In this document: positions 1-8,900 of the stretch, piece by piece
Numbering within the stretch: the first letter of the stretch is position 1
Layout of the letters: each line of letters begins with the position of its first letter
Source of the DNA: Cytophagales bacterium
GTDB lineage: Bacteria > Bacteroidota > Bacteroidia > Cytophagales > Spirosomataceae
Reading direction: 5' to 3'
DNA length: 64,000 nt
NCBI GenBank assembly: GCA_013298215.1
Contig: JAAFKE010000002.1
Location: 62,001-126,000 of the forward strand
Notes under the pieces: model-generated
The model's database searches: none
Told to the model about the DNA's origin: nothing
The model's input: only the letters and a program-made list of their open reading frames with translations
Made by a program: the position numbers and the translations under genes

Positions 1-375
1 CGACATGGTGGCCTCCGTCCCCGAATTTACCATTCTCACCTTTTCGATCGAGGGCACCATCGAAACGATGAGTTCGGCCATTTCGACCTCCTTGCGGGTG
101 GGCGCACCAAACGAAAAACCAAATTGGATGGCATCGGCAACGGCTTTTTCTACGATCTCGTGCGCGTGGCCTAAAATCATGGGCCCCCACGAATTAATAA
201 GTTCGAGGTACTGGTTGCCGTCTTCGTCGAAAATATATGGCCCCTTGGCCGATTTAATAAACAGCGGCGAGCCGCCCACTGCCCTAAACGCCCGAACGGG
301 CGAGTTTACACCGCCTGGGGTGACGGTCTTGGCTTGTTCAAAAAGTGATTGACTGGTTTGGGTGTTCATTGACAT
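1..375 (-). CDS. hemL: Glutamate-1-semialdehyde 2,1-aminomutase, N-terminal part (runs off the window)
   Basis: This PLP enzyme converts glutamate-1-semialdehyde to 5-aminolevulinate, the committed precursor of haem in the C5 pathway, and is cytosolic. Reading the minus strand from an ATG at 375 gives the family's N-terminal signature: the stretch with [10 protein letters not shown], then a segment with [17 protein letters not shown] and [13 protein letters not shown], and finally SGTEATMS, the phosphate-cradling region. A second in-frame ATG at 369 is an equally possible start. The catalytic lysine lies beyond the left edge. An upstream Bacteroidota -7 box (398-405) leaves a short leader. 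Two other haem genes, hemE and hemB, are elsewhere in the window. Family assignment is by remembered motifs and is secure; only the first 125 residues are present. Confidence 0.93.
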   Translation of the reverse strand, partial: MSMNTQTSQSLFEQAKTVTPGGVNSPVRAFRAVGGSPLFIKSAKGPYIFDEDGNQYLELINSWGPMILGHAHEIVEKAVADAIQFGFSFGAPTRKEVEMAELIVSMVPSIEKVRMVNSGTEATMS

Positions 376-397
376 GATACTAAATGAATATGAGCCG

Positions 398-405
398 CAA
401 AGATA
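398..405 (-). promoter_or_regulatory. Probable -7 promoter box of hemL
   Basis: Reads TATCTTTG on the minus strand, matching the Bacteroidota -7 consensus TAnnTTTG. It sits 22 bases before the hemL ATG. No good TTG is seen at the expected -33 position. The 13-base context GTATCTTTGCGGC is repeated exactly before hemE. Confidence 0.5.
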
Positions 406-474
406 CCGCTACTTTGGGTCTAAGTAATGATGTTGTAAGTTTTGCGGTATTTTTTTTATTTCTGACAAAAAACC

Positions 475-1190
475 ATGCGCTACGTTAAAGGACTAACAAT
501 CAACGATATAACAGTTTCAACAAATAATTTACGTGATTCTACGGACTTTTGAGAGCGTCAGCGGAGTCAAATTATACTAATGAGTCATCAAAAAATGAAC
601 GTTAAATCAGTCAGCATTGCTTTATCTATCAGTCGTGATGCAGTGGAGATATGCTTGAATCGTTATGAATCTACTGATTTTGTATCTTTAAAAGATTTAC
701 CCCGAAGCGGTCGTCCGAGTGTGTTGACAGAATCCGAAAAAAAACTTTAACGCTTCGGCGCCAGAGCGACTATTTTGGTGATTTTGTTCAAGAGACAAAG
801 GTTATTTTGAATAGAATTTCCACTGAAATGGGTAAAAAATTACGCAAAATTACAATTAGAAAATTCCTACGCAAGAATAAATTTAGCTACAAAAGAATAC
901 GCAAAATACCAAGTTTAAAAAAGGAAGATGCGGCTTTTGAATTTTTCAAACAAGAAACGGAACGCCACCGTGGTGGAAACTTAAAAATCTTTTTGTGCAA
1001 TTTATTCCTGCCTACTGTCCCGAACTCAACTGTATTGAAATATTATGGAAACCAATTAAATACTACGGGCTTAGTGTAGAGGCTTACAAAGACCCCGAAA
1101 CTTTACAATTAAAATTAGACGAAATATTGAGTCAAATAGGTGAAAAATACTGCACTACTTTTGCTCAGTTATTTATTTTCCTAACATGTG
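475..1190 (+). pseudogene. Decayed IS630-family transposase
   Basis: Conceptual translation from the ATG at 475 starts MRYVKGLTINDITVS, meets an in-frame TGA at 550-552, then reads on in the same frame through a helix-turn-helix (SHQKMNVKSVSIALSISRDAVE) to LPRSGRPSVLTESEKK. A run of eight A residues at 737-744 then carries a one-base frameshift; adding one A restores TLRRQSDYFGDFVQE and the next domain (from about 750). After about 965 the central catalytic core is missing and a second frame shift leads to the C-terminal block with FIPAYCPELNCIEILW, the typical end of IS630 DDE enzymes containing the last acidic residue. The first two catalytic aspartates are gone, so it cannot be active. Its 3' end lies within about 10 bases of the serC stop codon. 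No terminal inverted repeats were identified. Confidence 0.85.
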
Positions 1191-1199
1191 CCCCAAAAC

Positions 1200-2267
1200 T
1201 TACTGATAATGAGCTAAAAACATTTTTAATTGGTCGAACTCTGCATCGTCGATAGCAGGAAAATTGGCAATTCTAATTGTCGTTTTTGCCCATTGGCCGT
1301 AGCCGTTTCCGAGTATAATGCCGTTTGTAAGTGCCGCCGTTTTGACGCGTCGTACCGTTTCCGCTTCACTTTCCAGTGCAATGACCGTCTTGGAACGAAC
1401 CGCCGCATTTTTTATCAATGTTTCAAAGCGGGTATTTTTGTGCACAAAGTCCGTAAAGTCATTCATTCTGGCAGTGATCTTTGGGCCAATTTCGTCAATA
1501 TTTTTGCGCTCCTCCAACACCCGCATCAGTAAATAAATACCGAGGGTGTTGGGCGTATAGTGCGTCTGAAATTTTTCGGCATTTTGGTGCATAAAAAGCA
1601 AGCTGTTATAGCGGGTGCGGTCGCCGATGGCCACTGCCCGTGCCAAGGCGCGTGGCGAGCATACCATGATGCCCAACCCAGGTGGAAGCCCAAAACATTT
1701 TTGGACGGAGGCCAGCCAAACATCGCCCAGCGACCAGTCTAACGCCGTCCCGGCCATCGACGAGGTGGCATCGAGCACCAGCAGGCAGTTGTGGGGAGCG
1801 ACGGCCCTTATTTTTTGGAGTGAGGCCATCGACACCCGCGTTCCGTTGGAGGTTTCGTTTTGGGTAATGCCCACCAAGTCGGTGTTTTGCAGCCAACCAG
1901 CCAGGTTTTCGATGTCGGTTAGGTTGGTTTCGGGATCGAACCAAACCCCGCCAGTGGCATTGACGATATTGGCCGTATAATCGAACCATTTTCGGCCAAA
2001 ACTACCATTATACGGATGAAAACGCTGCTTGAGCGCGAGCGATTGCGCCACAATTTCCCAACATTCGGTGGCCGATGAGGTAAAATAAATGGTATAGTCG
2101 GTCGGAACGTTGAGCCGCTCGTGAAACAATTCGAGCGTGCGGCGCATTATGTTCATGAACTCCGCGCTGCGGTGGTTGAGGCTCAGAACGCCGTCGCACA
2201 CGGCATCTTGCAAAAATTGACCGACTTGCGGGTAGATTTTTGACGGCCCTGGGTAAAATGTTAGCAT
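1200..2267 (-). CDS. serC: Phosphoserine aminotransferase
   Basis: Class V PLP aminotransferase of 355 residues, the usual length for SerC. It converts 3-phosphohydroxypyruvate and glutamate to phosphoserine in serine synthesis and can also serve pyridoxal phosphate synthesis. The N-terminus TFYPGPSKIYP and the following NHRS motif are characteristic. D166 in LVLDATSS is the likely partner of the pyridine nitrogen, and K190 in ASVQKCFGLPPG is the Schiff-base lysine. The product ends KMFLAHYQ with its stop next to the decayed transposase, so the insertion did not truncate it. It is divergent from ppk2, and a -7 box lies 30 bases upstream. No serA is adjacent. A related class V aminotransferase is the only real alternative. 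Confidence 0.9.
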   Translation of the reverse strand: MLTFYPGPSKIYPQVGQFLQDAVCDGVLSLNHRSAEFMNIMRRTLELFHERLNVPTDYTIYFTSSATECWEIVAQSLALKQRFHPYNGSFGRKWFDYTANIVNATGGVWFDPETNLTDIENLAGWLQNTDLVGITQNETSNGTRVSMASLQKIRAVAPHNCLLVLDATSSMAGTALDWSLGDVWLASVQKCFGLPPGLGIMVCSPRALARAVAIGDRTRYNSLLFMHQNAEKFQTHYTPNTLGIYLLMRVLEERKNIDEIGPKITARMNDFTDFVHKNTRFETLIKNAAVRSKTVIALESEAETVRRVKTAALTNGIILGNGYGQWAKTTIRIANFPAIDDAEFDQLKMFLAHYQ

Positions 2268-2286
2268 GAAATCACGAATTAACCGT

Positions 2287-2294
2287 TACTTTTG
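2287..2294 (+). promoter_or_regulatory. Probable -7 box for the ppk2 gene
   Basis: TACTTTTG on the plus strand matches TAnnTTTG and lies 38 bases before the ppk2 ATG. No TTG is found at the usual -33 distance. It lies back to back with the minus-strand box of serC, only two bases away. Confidence 0.45.
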
Positions 2295-2296
2295 AA

Positions 2297-2304
2297 CAAA
2301 GGTA
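2297..2304 (-). promoter_or_regulatory. Probable -7 box of serC
   Basis: TACCTTTG on the minus strand, about 30 bases before the serC ATG. Together with the plus-strand box at 2287-2294 it suggests two divergent, physically overlapping promoters in the 65-base gap. Confidence 0.45.
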
Positions 2305-2332
2305 AATCCGCACCCAAATTACTGGACACCAA

Positions 2333-3223
2333 ATGGCAAAATTTAACATAGACGATTACCGCTACGACGGCAAGCGGCGCTACAACACCGACGAGGTACC
2401 GACTAAAATCAAAGATTTTTACGACGATACGGCCGATTACGAAGCCCAGATAGCAAGCCTCCGCGACCAGTTAGATGCGCTCCAAAGTATGATGTATGCC
2501 CACAACCGCTACGGATTGCTGGTTATATTTCAGGCGTTGGATGCCGCAGGAAAAGACAGCACCATCAAACACGTAATGGCTGGCGTGAACCCCGCTGGGG
2601 TGCGAGTGGCCGCCTTTAAACAACCCACCGAAACGGAGATTAGCCACGATTTTTTGTGGCGCAGCGCCCTCCAAATGCCCGAGCGAGGGTCGATTACGAT
2701 CTTTAATCGGAGTTATTACGAAGAGGTTTTGGTGGTAAAAGTGCACCCCGATATTTTGTTGAAGGGACAAAAAATACCCGCCGAACTGACCGAAGACTTG
2801 GACAAGGTATGGGAGCAACGCTACGAAGATATTGCGAACTACGAGAAATATTTGGTGAGAAACGGAATTAAGGTCGTCAAGTTTTTTCTTAATATTTCCA
2901 AGCAAGAACAAGCCGAACGGCTTATTGATCGGATTGAAGACCCGACAAAAAACTGGAAGTTTCAGGAAGGCGACGTCGAAGAGCGTAACTACTGGCACCA
3001 GTACCACGCCGCCTACCAGGATGCCATCAACGAAACAGCCACCAAAAAAGCCCCGTGGTACGTGATCCCCGCCGACGATAAGAAGAATATGAGGCTGATT
3101 GTGAGCCAGATTCTGGTGAAAGAAATGGAAGAAATGCTGATGACATACCCAGAGTCGCCGCCAGAACGGGCAGCCTTGCTGAAAAAACTGGTAGCCGTAA
3201 TCCAAAAACAAAACCACGCGTAA
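2333..3223 (+). CDS. ppk2: Polyphosphate kinase 2 family protein
   Basis: PPK2 enzymes move phosphate between polyphosphate and nucleotides in the cytosol. The 296-residue protein has the P-loop ALDAAGKDST (residues 68-77), the second motif IFNRSYYEEVLVV (about 123-135), and a lid region around RIEDPTKNWKFQEGD (about 205-220). The single-domain length fits the class of PPK2 that phosphorylates AMP and/or ADP using polyphosphate; class I versus III cannot be decided by eye. The start ATG at 2333 follows its own -7 box. The next gene, a GNAT protein, begins 18 bases after the stop, so the two may be co-transcribed. Confidence 0.9.
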   Translation: MAKFNIDDYRYDGKRRYNTDEVPTKIKDFYDDTADYEAQIASLRDQLDALQSMMYAHNRYGLLVIFQALDAAGKDSTIKHVMAGVNPAGVRVAAFKQPTETEISHDFLWRSALQMPERGSITIFNRSYYEEVLVVKVHPDILLKGQKIPAELTEDLDKVWEQRYEDIANYEKYLVRNGIKVVKFFLNISKQEQAERLIDRIEDPTKNWKFQEGDVEERNYWHQYHAAYQDAINETATKKAPWYVIPADDKKNMRLIVSQILVKEMEEMLMTYPESPPERAALLKKLVAVIQKQNHA

Positions 3224-3241
3224 TTTTATTGAAGTTAAACA

Positions 3242-3808
3242 ATGTCTTTCGTTATTACAACTGCCCAGACCAAAGCCGATATTGAAGGACTTTTGGCCTT
3301 GCAGCAGCAAAATTTGGTGCGCCATGTGAGTGCAAAAGTGGCTCAGGATCAGGGGTTTGTGACGGTCGAACACAACTACGAACTACTGACCCAAATGAAC
3401 CAAGCCGCCCCGCAAATTATTGCCAAAGATCGGGAGGTGGTGGTGGGATACGCCCTTGTTATGCTGCCGAGTTTTCAGGACATGATTCCCGTGCTGAAGC
3501 CCATGTTTGAGATGCTGGCCGACTTAACTTGGCGCGGGCGGCCAATTGAGCCAACCGATTTTTACGTGATGGGGCAAGTTTGCGTGGCCGATGGCTACCG
3601 TGGCGCGGGGATTTTTGACGCGCTCTACGCCAAACACCGCGAACGCATGGGCCAAAGCTACAAATATTGCATTACGGAGGTGGCCGTGCGAAACACCCGC
3701 TCCATGCGCGCCCACGAACGAGTGGGTTTTAGGCTAATCCACCATTTTGAAGACAGCACCGACCACTGGAACATTATGCTCTTGGAGTTGTCCGAACCAA
3801 AAGAGTAA
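3242..3808 (+). CDS. GNAT-family N-acetyltransferase
   Basis: A 188-residue protein with the GNAT fold order. An N-terminal helical part is followed by a beta strand with VVVGYALVML, then FYVMGQVCVADGYRGAGIFDALY, where Q-V-C-V-A-D-G-Y-R-G-A-G is the acetyl-CoA pyrophosphate-binding Q/RxxGxG/A element, and the C-terminal strand EVAVRNTRSMRAHERVGFR typical of the domain. The acceptor is unknown; nothing in the sequence distinguishes an amino-acid, small-molecule or protein substrate. It follows ppk2 by 18 bases and precedes nuoI by 45 bases on the same strand. Confidence 0.82.
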   Translation: MSFVITTAQTKADIEGLLALQQQNLVRHVSAKVAQDQGFVTVEHNYELLTQMNQAAPQIIAKDREVVVGYALVMLPSFQDMIPVLKPMFEMLADLTWRGRPIEPTDFYVMGQVCVADGYRGAGIFDALYAKHRERMGQSYKYCITEVAVRNTRSMRAHERVGFRLIHHFEDSTDHWNIMLLELSEPKE

Positions 3809-3853
3809 GATTTTCAAGTCATTTTTGTACCCAAAACAAACCAGTATATCACT

Positions 3854-4534
3854 TTGAAGCGCACTTATTTTGAAAACATTCGGGCGGGAATTGTAAGCAC
3901 TGTCGTGGGATTGTCGCTCACCGTCAGGCACTTGTGGGCGGCTCGGCGGCGGCGGTCGGAGTTGTACGTGACCGACCCGAACTATTTTGCACAAGACACG
4001 GGCATGGTTACGCTCACCTACCCGCACGAGCAACTGCCCCTGCCCGACAACGCCCGCTACCAACTCCACAACGAGATGGACGATTGCATTGTGTGCGACA
4101 AATGCGCCAAGATTTGTCCCGTAGATTGCATTGACATTGAGCCCATTCGGTCGTCGGAAGAGATTGGTAAGGCTTCCGATGGCTCCTCGATTAGGCTCTA
4201 CGCCGCCAAGTTTGATATTGACATGGCCAAGTGTTGTTTTTGCGGCCTTTGTACCACCGTTTGCCCCACTGAGTGCCTGACGATGACCCACGAATACGAT
4301 TTTAGTAGTTTCGATGTGGGCGAGATGCTGTTTCCGTTTGCCAACCTAACTGCCGCCCAAGCCACCGAAAAACGCGCACTTTGGGACCAGTATCAACTCG
4401 AAAAAGAAGCCTTTAAAAGAAACGAATTGGCAAAGCCCGCCGCGAGCCCGCCTGCCGATGCTCCCGCTCCGCCCGTTGCAGACGCACCCGCCAAACGCCC
4501 CGTTTTCAGGCCAGGTATTAAACCCAAAACGTAG
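3854..4534 (+). CDS. nuoI: NADH-quinone oxidoreductase subunit I (isolated from the nuo operon)
   Basis: Complex I peripheral-arm subunit carrying two 4Fe-4S clusters (N6a/N6b) that pass electrons toward NuoB. Two canonical ferredoxin motifs are visible: CIVCDKCAKICP (about 77-88) and CCFCGLCTTVCP (about 122-133), each CxxCxxCxxxCP. The N-terminal SLTVRHLW helix matches the amphipathic anchor of NuoI. The C-terminal ~35 residues are a Pro/Ala-rich tail (PAASPPADAPAPPVADAP) not needed for cluster binding. The reading frame has no upstream ATG; the best start is a TTG at 3854, because the first internal ATG would delete the anchor. The rest of the nuo genes lie at 56.6-63.2 kb, so this copy is remote from its partners. 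Confidence 0.9.
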   Translation: MKRTYFENIRAGIVSTVVGLSLTVRHLWAARRRRSELYVTDPNYFAQDTGMVTLTYPHEQLPLPDNARYQLHNEMDDCIVCDKCAKICPVDCIDIEPIRSSEEIGKASDGSSIRLYAAKFDIDMAKCCFCGLCTTVCPTECLTMTHEYDFSSFDVGEMLFPFANLTAAQATEKRALWDQYQLEKEAFKRNELAKPAASPPADAPAPPVADAPAKRPVFRPGIKPKT

Positions 4535-4545
4535 AAAACCAGGCG

Positions 4546-4582
4546 CAACAAGCCCAAACAAAAACGCGTCTGGGCTTCGTTG
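4546..4582. terminator. Imperfect hairpin between convergent nuoI and manC
   Basis: CAAC-A-AGCCCA at 4546-4556 pairs with TGGGCT-TC-GTTG at 4571-4582 around a 14-base loop. It lies between the stops of two convergent genes, where a shared terminator is expected. There is no T-tract, so this is only a weak candidate. Confidence 0.3.
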
Positions 4583-4595
4583 ATGCATTCTAAAA

Positions 4596-5666
4596 TCACA
4601 CAAACCGCTCGTGTATTGCTTTGGCTACGCCCACAAATTCTTTGACGAGTTGCTCGTCGTCGCGGCGGCAAATGAGCAGTACGTTCTCGTTTTCGGCTAC
4701 AATAAAATCCTCTAAACCGTTGATTACCACCAGCTTATTTTTGGGGGTTTTGACTATGCAGCCCCGCGTGTCGCGCAGGTGAACGAGCCCGTCGGTCACG
4801 TTTAGGTTCTCGTCTTTGTCCGATGCCTCGTAGAGCGACTTCCACGTGCCAAGGTCAGACCAACCGATGTCGCTCAGAACTACAAACACGTTGTTGGCTT
4901 TTTCCAAGATTCCAAAATCAATCGATTCGCTGCCGCAGTTGCCGTACATCTGGGCAATGAAAGCCGCCTCGGTGTCTTTGTAGAAGTGCGTTGAGCCAGC
5001 CGCAAATAGGGCGGCAGTGGCGGGCATAAAAGCCTCGAAAGCCCTTAAAATAGCGCGGACGTTCCAAACAAAAATGCCCGCGTTCCAGACGTACTGGCCA
5101 CTGGCCAAGTAGGCTTGGGCGGTTTCGAGGGCGGGTTTTTCCTTAAATTCTTTCACGCGTTTCACGTCGGCGGTGTCGGCGGCGTCGAAATGAATATAGC
5201 CGTAGCCCGTGTCGGGGCGGGTGGGCAATATGCCGAGCGTCACCAAAATATCTTGGGTGGCGGTGGCGTGCAGCGCGGTTACTATTTTTTGTTTAAACAG
5301 GTCTTCCTTCAATATAATGTGGTCGGCGGGGGCTACCACAATATTGGCATTTGGGTTGCGCGCCGCAATTTTGTAGCAGGCGTAGGCAATGCACGGCGCG
5401 GTGTTTCGGCGGGCGGGTTCGAGCAGTATTTGGTCGTCGGTAAGTTGGGGCAACTGACTTTTTGTGAGACCATAATATTCTTGGCTCGTAACAATGTACA
5501 CGTTTTCGGGCGGCACCACGCCGTCGTAGCGCGTCACCGTTTGCTGGAGCAGCGACTGCCCCGTGCCAAGCACGTCGTGAAATTGTTTGGGGTAGTTGTT
5601 TCTGCTAAAAGGCCAAAACCGCGTTCCAACGCCGCCAGCCATAATTACTACAAAGTTGTTGTTCAC
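4596..5666 (-). CDS. manC: Mannose-1-phosphate guanylyltransferase
   Basis: Sugar nucleotidyltransferase that makes GDP-mannose from GTP and mannose-1-phosphate for surface polysaccharides and glycoproteins. The N-terminus contains the nucleotide-binding signature AGGVGTRFWPFSR (residues 10-22) followed by PKQF. LEPARRNTAPCIAYA (around 82-96), VVAPADHIIL, the FKEKP motif, YVWNAGIFVW and GWSDLGTW all follow in the order of the GMP family. At 356 residues it is the short form without a C-terminal phosphomannose isomerase domain. It stands alone on the minus strand, convergent with nuoI. No other GDP-sugar gene is adjacent. Confidence 0.92.
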   Translation of the reverse strand: MNNNFVVIMAGGVGTRFWPFSRNNYPKQFHDVLGTGQSLLQQTVTRYDGVVPPENVYIVTSQEYYGLTKSQLPQLTDDQILLEPARRNTAPCIAYACYKIAARNPNANIVVAPADHIILKEDLFKQKIVTALHATATQDILVTLGILPTRPDTGYGYIHFDAADTADVKRVKEFKEKPALETAQAYLASGQYVWNAGIFVWNVRAILRAFEAFMPATAALFAAGSTHFYKDTEAAFIAQMYGNCGSESIDFGILEKANNVFVVLSDIGWSDLGTWKSLYEASDKDENLNVTDGLVHLRDTRGCIVKTPKNKLVVINGLEDFIVAENENVLLICRRDDEQLVKEFVGVAKAIHERFV

Positions 5667-5815
5667 GCGGATTATGTAATTGGTTTTGTGGAAGCCCCAT
5701 TTGAACCTGGGGCTATAAAATAAACGATGGCTACAAAGTTACGTTCCCCAAAAATCTTAAACAAACCTAACTCACGCCGTATTTTGAACTATTTGAACGT
5801 TTAGAAGGGTAAAAG

Positions 5816-5829
5816 TTAGAATATTCTAA
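5816..5829. promoter_or_regulatory. 14-bp perfect palindrome upstream of a TonB receptor (possible operator)
   Basis: TTAGAATATTCTAA is self-complementary over all 14 bases and lies about 108 bases before the receptor ATG, in an AT-rich 270-base divergent gap with manC. Its position would suit a dimeric regulator. No regulator is encoded next to it and no second copy was noticed. Confidence 0.3.
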
Positions 5830-5936
5830 GAATTTAAGGGAAAAATTGTGTATGATCTTAGAAATTAGTTGCTTTGCGGTCAAATAAGATTCTGTACCAT
5901 TTAAAAAGTCAAGTTAATCTAACTATTTTGAAAATC

Positions 5937-8900
5937 ATGAGAAAAAATTTATTCAATCAATTGTGCTTGTCATTAACTGCATTGCTTTTTAGCTTTGGAG
6001 CGTTGGCACAGACTAACGTATCGGGGGTCATCACCGACGGTGCCACCAAAGAGCCGCTCATCGGTATCAGCGTGGCCATAAAAGGAAAGGTACTCGGCAC
6101 CATCACCGACGGCAAGGGTAAGTTTGCCCTCACCACCACCACACCGCCACCATTTACAATTGTTATTAGCTCGGTGGGCTACCAGGGTCAGGAGATCGAA
6201 ATAAAAGGAAATCGCACTGACCTGAAAATTGCATTGGCCGAGCAGGTTATCATGGGCCAGGAAGTGGTCGTTTCGGCATCGCGGATTGAGGAGAGCGTGA
6301 TGAAGTCGCCAGTGGCGGTCGAAAAAATGGACATTCGGGCCATCCGCGAAGCCGCCGCCCCCGATTTTTACGGTGCCTTGGCTAATTTCAAGGGTATCGA
6401 CATAGCCACGCAAGGTGTTCTGTTTAAATCAATAAACATGAGGGGGTTTGGACAAACTGGAAACCCGCGCACCGTTCAGATGATTGACGGTATGGACAAC
6501 TCGGCCCCGGGACTGAACTTCCCCGTCGATAACATCGCTGGTATTCCTGAGTTAGACGTAGAAAGCGTAGAAATTTTGCCTGGCGCGGCATCGGCCCTCT
6601 ACGGCCCCAACGCCATCCAGGGTTTGATCTTAATGAACAGCAAAAGTCCGTTTTTGTACCAAGGACTCAGTGCCAACGTAAAAACGGGTGTGATGAGTGC
6701 CGAAAATCGCGACGTAAAAACGACGGGCTTCTACGATGCGTCTATCCGCTACGCCAAGGCGTTCAACAACAAGTTTGCTTTTAAACTGAACTTGGCTTAC
6801 ATAACCGCCAAAGACTGGCAAGCCACCGACTACACGAACCTAAACGTGGGCGGCCTATCCGACCCCAACCGTGGCCCTGGCACTGCGCCAAACTACGATG
6901 GTATGAACGTGTACGGCGACGAAAACCAGCAAAATATGCAGTCTGTGGCCAGATCGCTCATAGCGGCCAGGTTGCTGCCAGCCGCTGCGCTTGGTTTGGT
7001 GCCCGACCGCAGCATAAGCCGGACGGGTTTCATTGAGCGTGACTTGGTAGACTACAACACAAAAAGTTTTAAGTTCAACGCGGCGGTGCATTACCGTTTG
7101 AGCGAAAAAGTGGAGGCCATTGCCCAAATTAACTACGGCTACGGCACAACCGTTTATACGGCCAGTGGCCGGTACTCGCTGCGCAATTTTAGCATTGCCC
7201 AAGGAAAAATAGAACTCAAAGGCGACAACTTTACGCTGCGCGCCTACACAACCCGCGAGAATTCGGGACAGTCGTACACGGCTGGTTTGACGGCCATAAC
7301 CATGAACGAGCTTTGGAAGCCCAGCGCCCAGTGGTACGGCCAATATTTGGGAGCATTTGTACAAGCCCGTGGTAGCGGCCAGCCCGAAGACGCGGCGCAC
7401 CTGTTGGCACGCGGCGTGGCCGACCAAGGCCGCCCAGTGCCAGGCACACCCGCCTACACCGAATTGTTAGACAAAGCGCGCAACGGGTCGATCTCCTCGC
7501 AGATCATCCCTGGTTTTGGTGGTGGTGGTTTCACCGACAACTCCAACCTGGTTCACGTGGAGGGTGTTTTCAATTTCAAAAATCAGATCAAATTTGCCGA
7601 CGTGCTCGTGGGTGCTAACTTCCGCCAGTACCAATTGGCTTCTAACGGAACACTTTTTGCCGACCAAGTAGATGGCCGCAATGGCCGCATTAATATAAAC
7701 GAATACGGCGGTTTTGTGCAGGTTGCCAAGACGTTGTTCAACGACCACTTGAAGTTGAGCGGTTCGTTGCGCTACGACAAAAACCAGAATTTTACGGGCC
7801 AGTTCTCGCCACGCGTGTCGGCGGTTACGACTTTTGGTCAGCAAAACTTCCGGGTATCTTACCAGACGGGCTTCAGGATTCCGACCACCCAAAACCAGTA
7901 CATAGACCTACTCACGCCAGCGGCGCGGTTGATTGGCGGCTTGCCCGATAGCTATGCTCGCTACAACCTGGCCAACGCGGTGTCGCGGGAGAGCGTAGTT
8001 GCTTTTGGTGCGGCGGCCGCACAAACGGGCGCAAACCCAGCCACGCAGCAGCAGGCGGTTCAGTTTATTACGGCCCAAGTAACGCAGCAAGTAACGGCGG
8101 CGGTAACAGCGGCAGTAACAGCCGCCGTTCAGGCGGGTGTGGCGGCTGGCCAAATACCAGCTGCTGCCGCTGCGGGCATTATTCAGCAGCAGGTAGCGGC
8201 GGCAGTGCCAGGCCAAGTGGCGGCAAACTTGCCAGCGGCCATTGCTGCCAACGGTGCCAGCGTGGTGCAGTTGTTGTCTATTCAGGCCAACGTGGGCTTG
8301 CTCGTGCCCTACCAGCGCAAAGAGTTTAAGACCGAGCGCGTGGCCAACTACGAGATCGGCTACCGTGGGGTTATTAGCAAAAAACTGTTTATTGACACCT
8401 ACTACTATTACAGCGTTTACAAAGATTTTATCGGCGGCGTTATTTTGCTCCAGCCTACTGCCTCAATTCAGCCAGGCTTGTTGCCCGAAGTTACGGGTGT
8501 GTTGGGCGGCGGTACCCGCAGAGCGTTTTCGATGCCCGTTAATAGCAGCAAAGACATCACGGCGTCGGGCTGGGCTGTTGGCCTAACCTACCAACTGCCA
8601 AAAGGCTTCTCGCTGGCTGGAAACTTCTCGCACAACCAGTTGAACAACTTTACGCCTACCGCAGAACTTCAAACGGCGGCTTTCAACACGCCCGCCAACC
8701 GCTGGAATATCAGCTTTGGTAATCGCAGCGTGAACGGCTCAAAGGTTGGTTTCAACGTGGCGTTTAAGCGCCAAGATGCTTTTGTGTGGGAGGGCTACGG
8801 CGTGCCTACCGAAGCAAACGTGCGGCAGTTCCAAAATACCACTGTGCCTGCGTTTAGCAACTTAGATGCCCAAGTAAGCTACAAGTTGTCGAGCATGAAA

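Noticed and set aside
2471-3373. A 300-codon minus-strand frame across the ppk2 and GNAT genes
   Set aside because: It spans two real plus-strand genes with known motifs and has no family signature.
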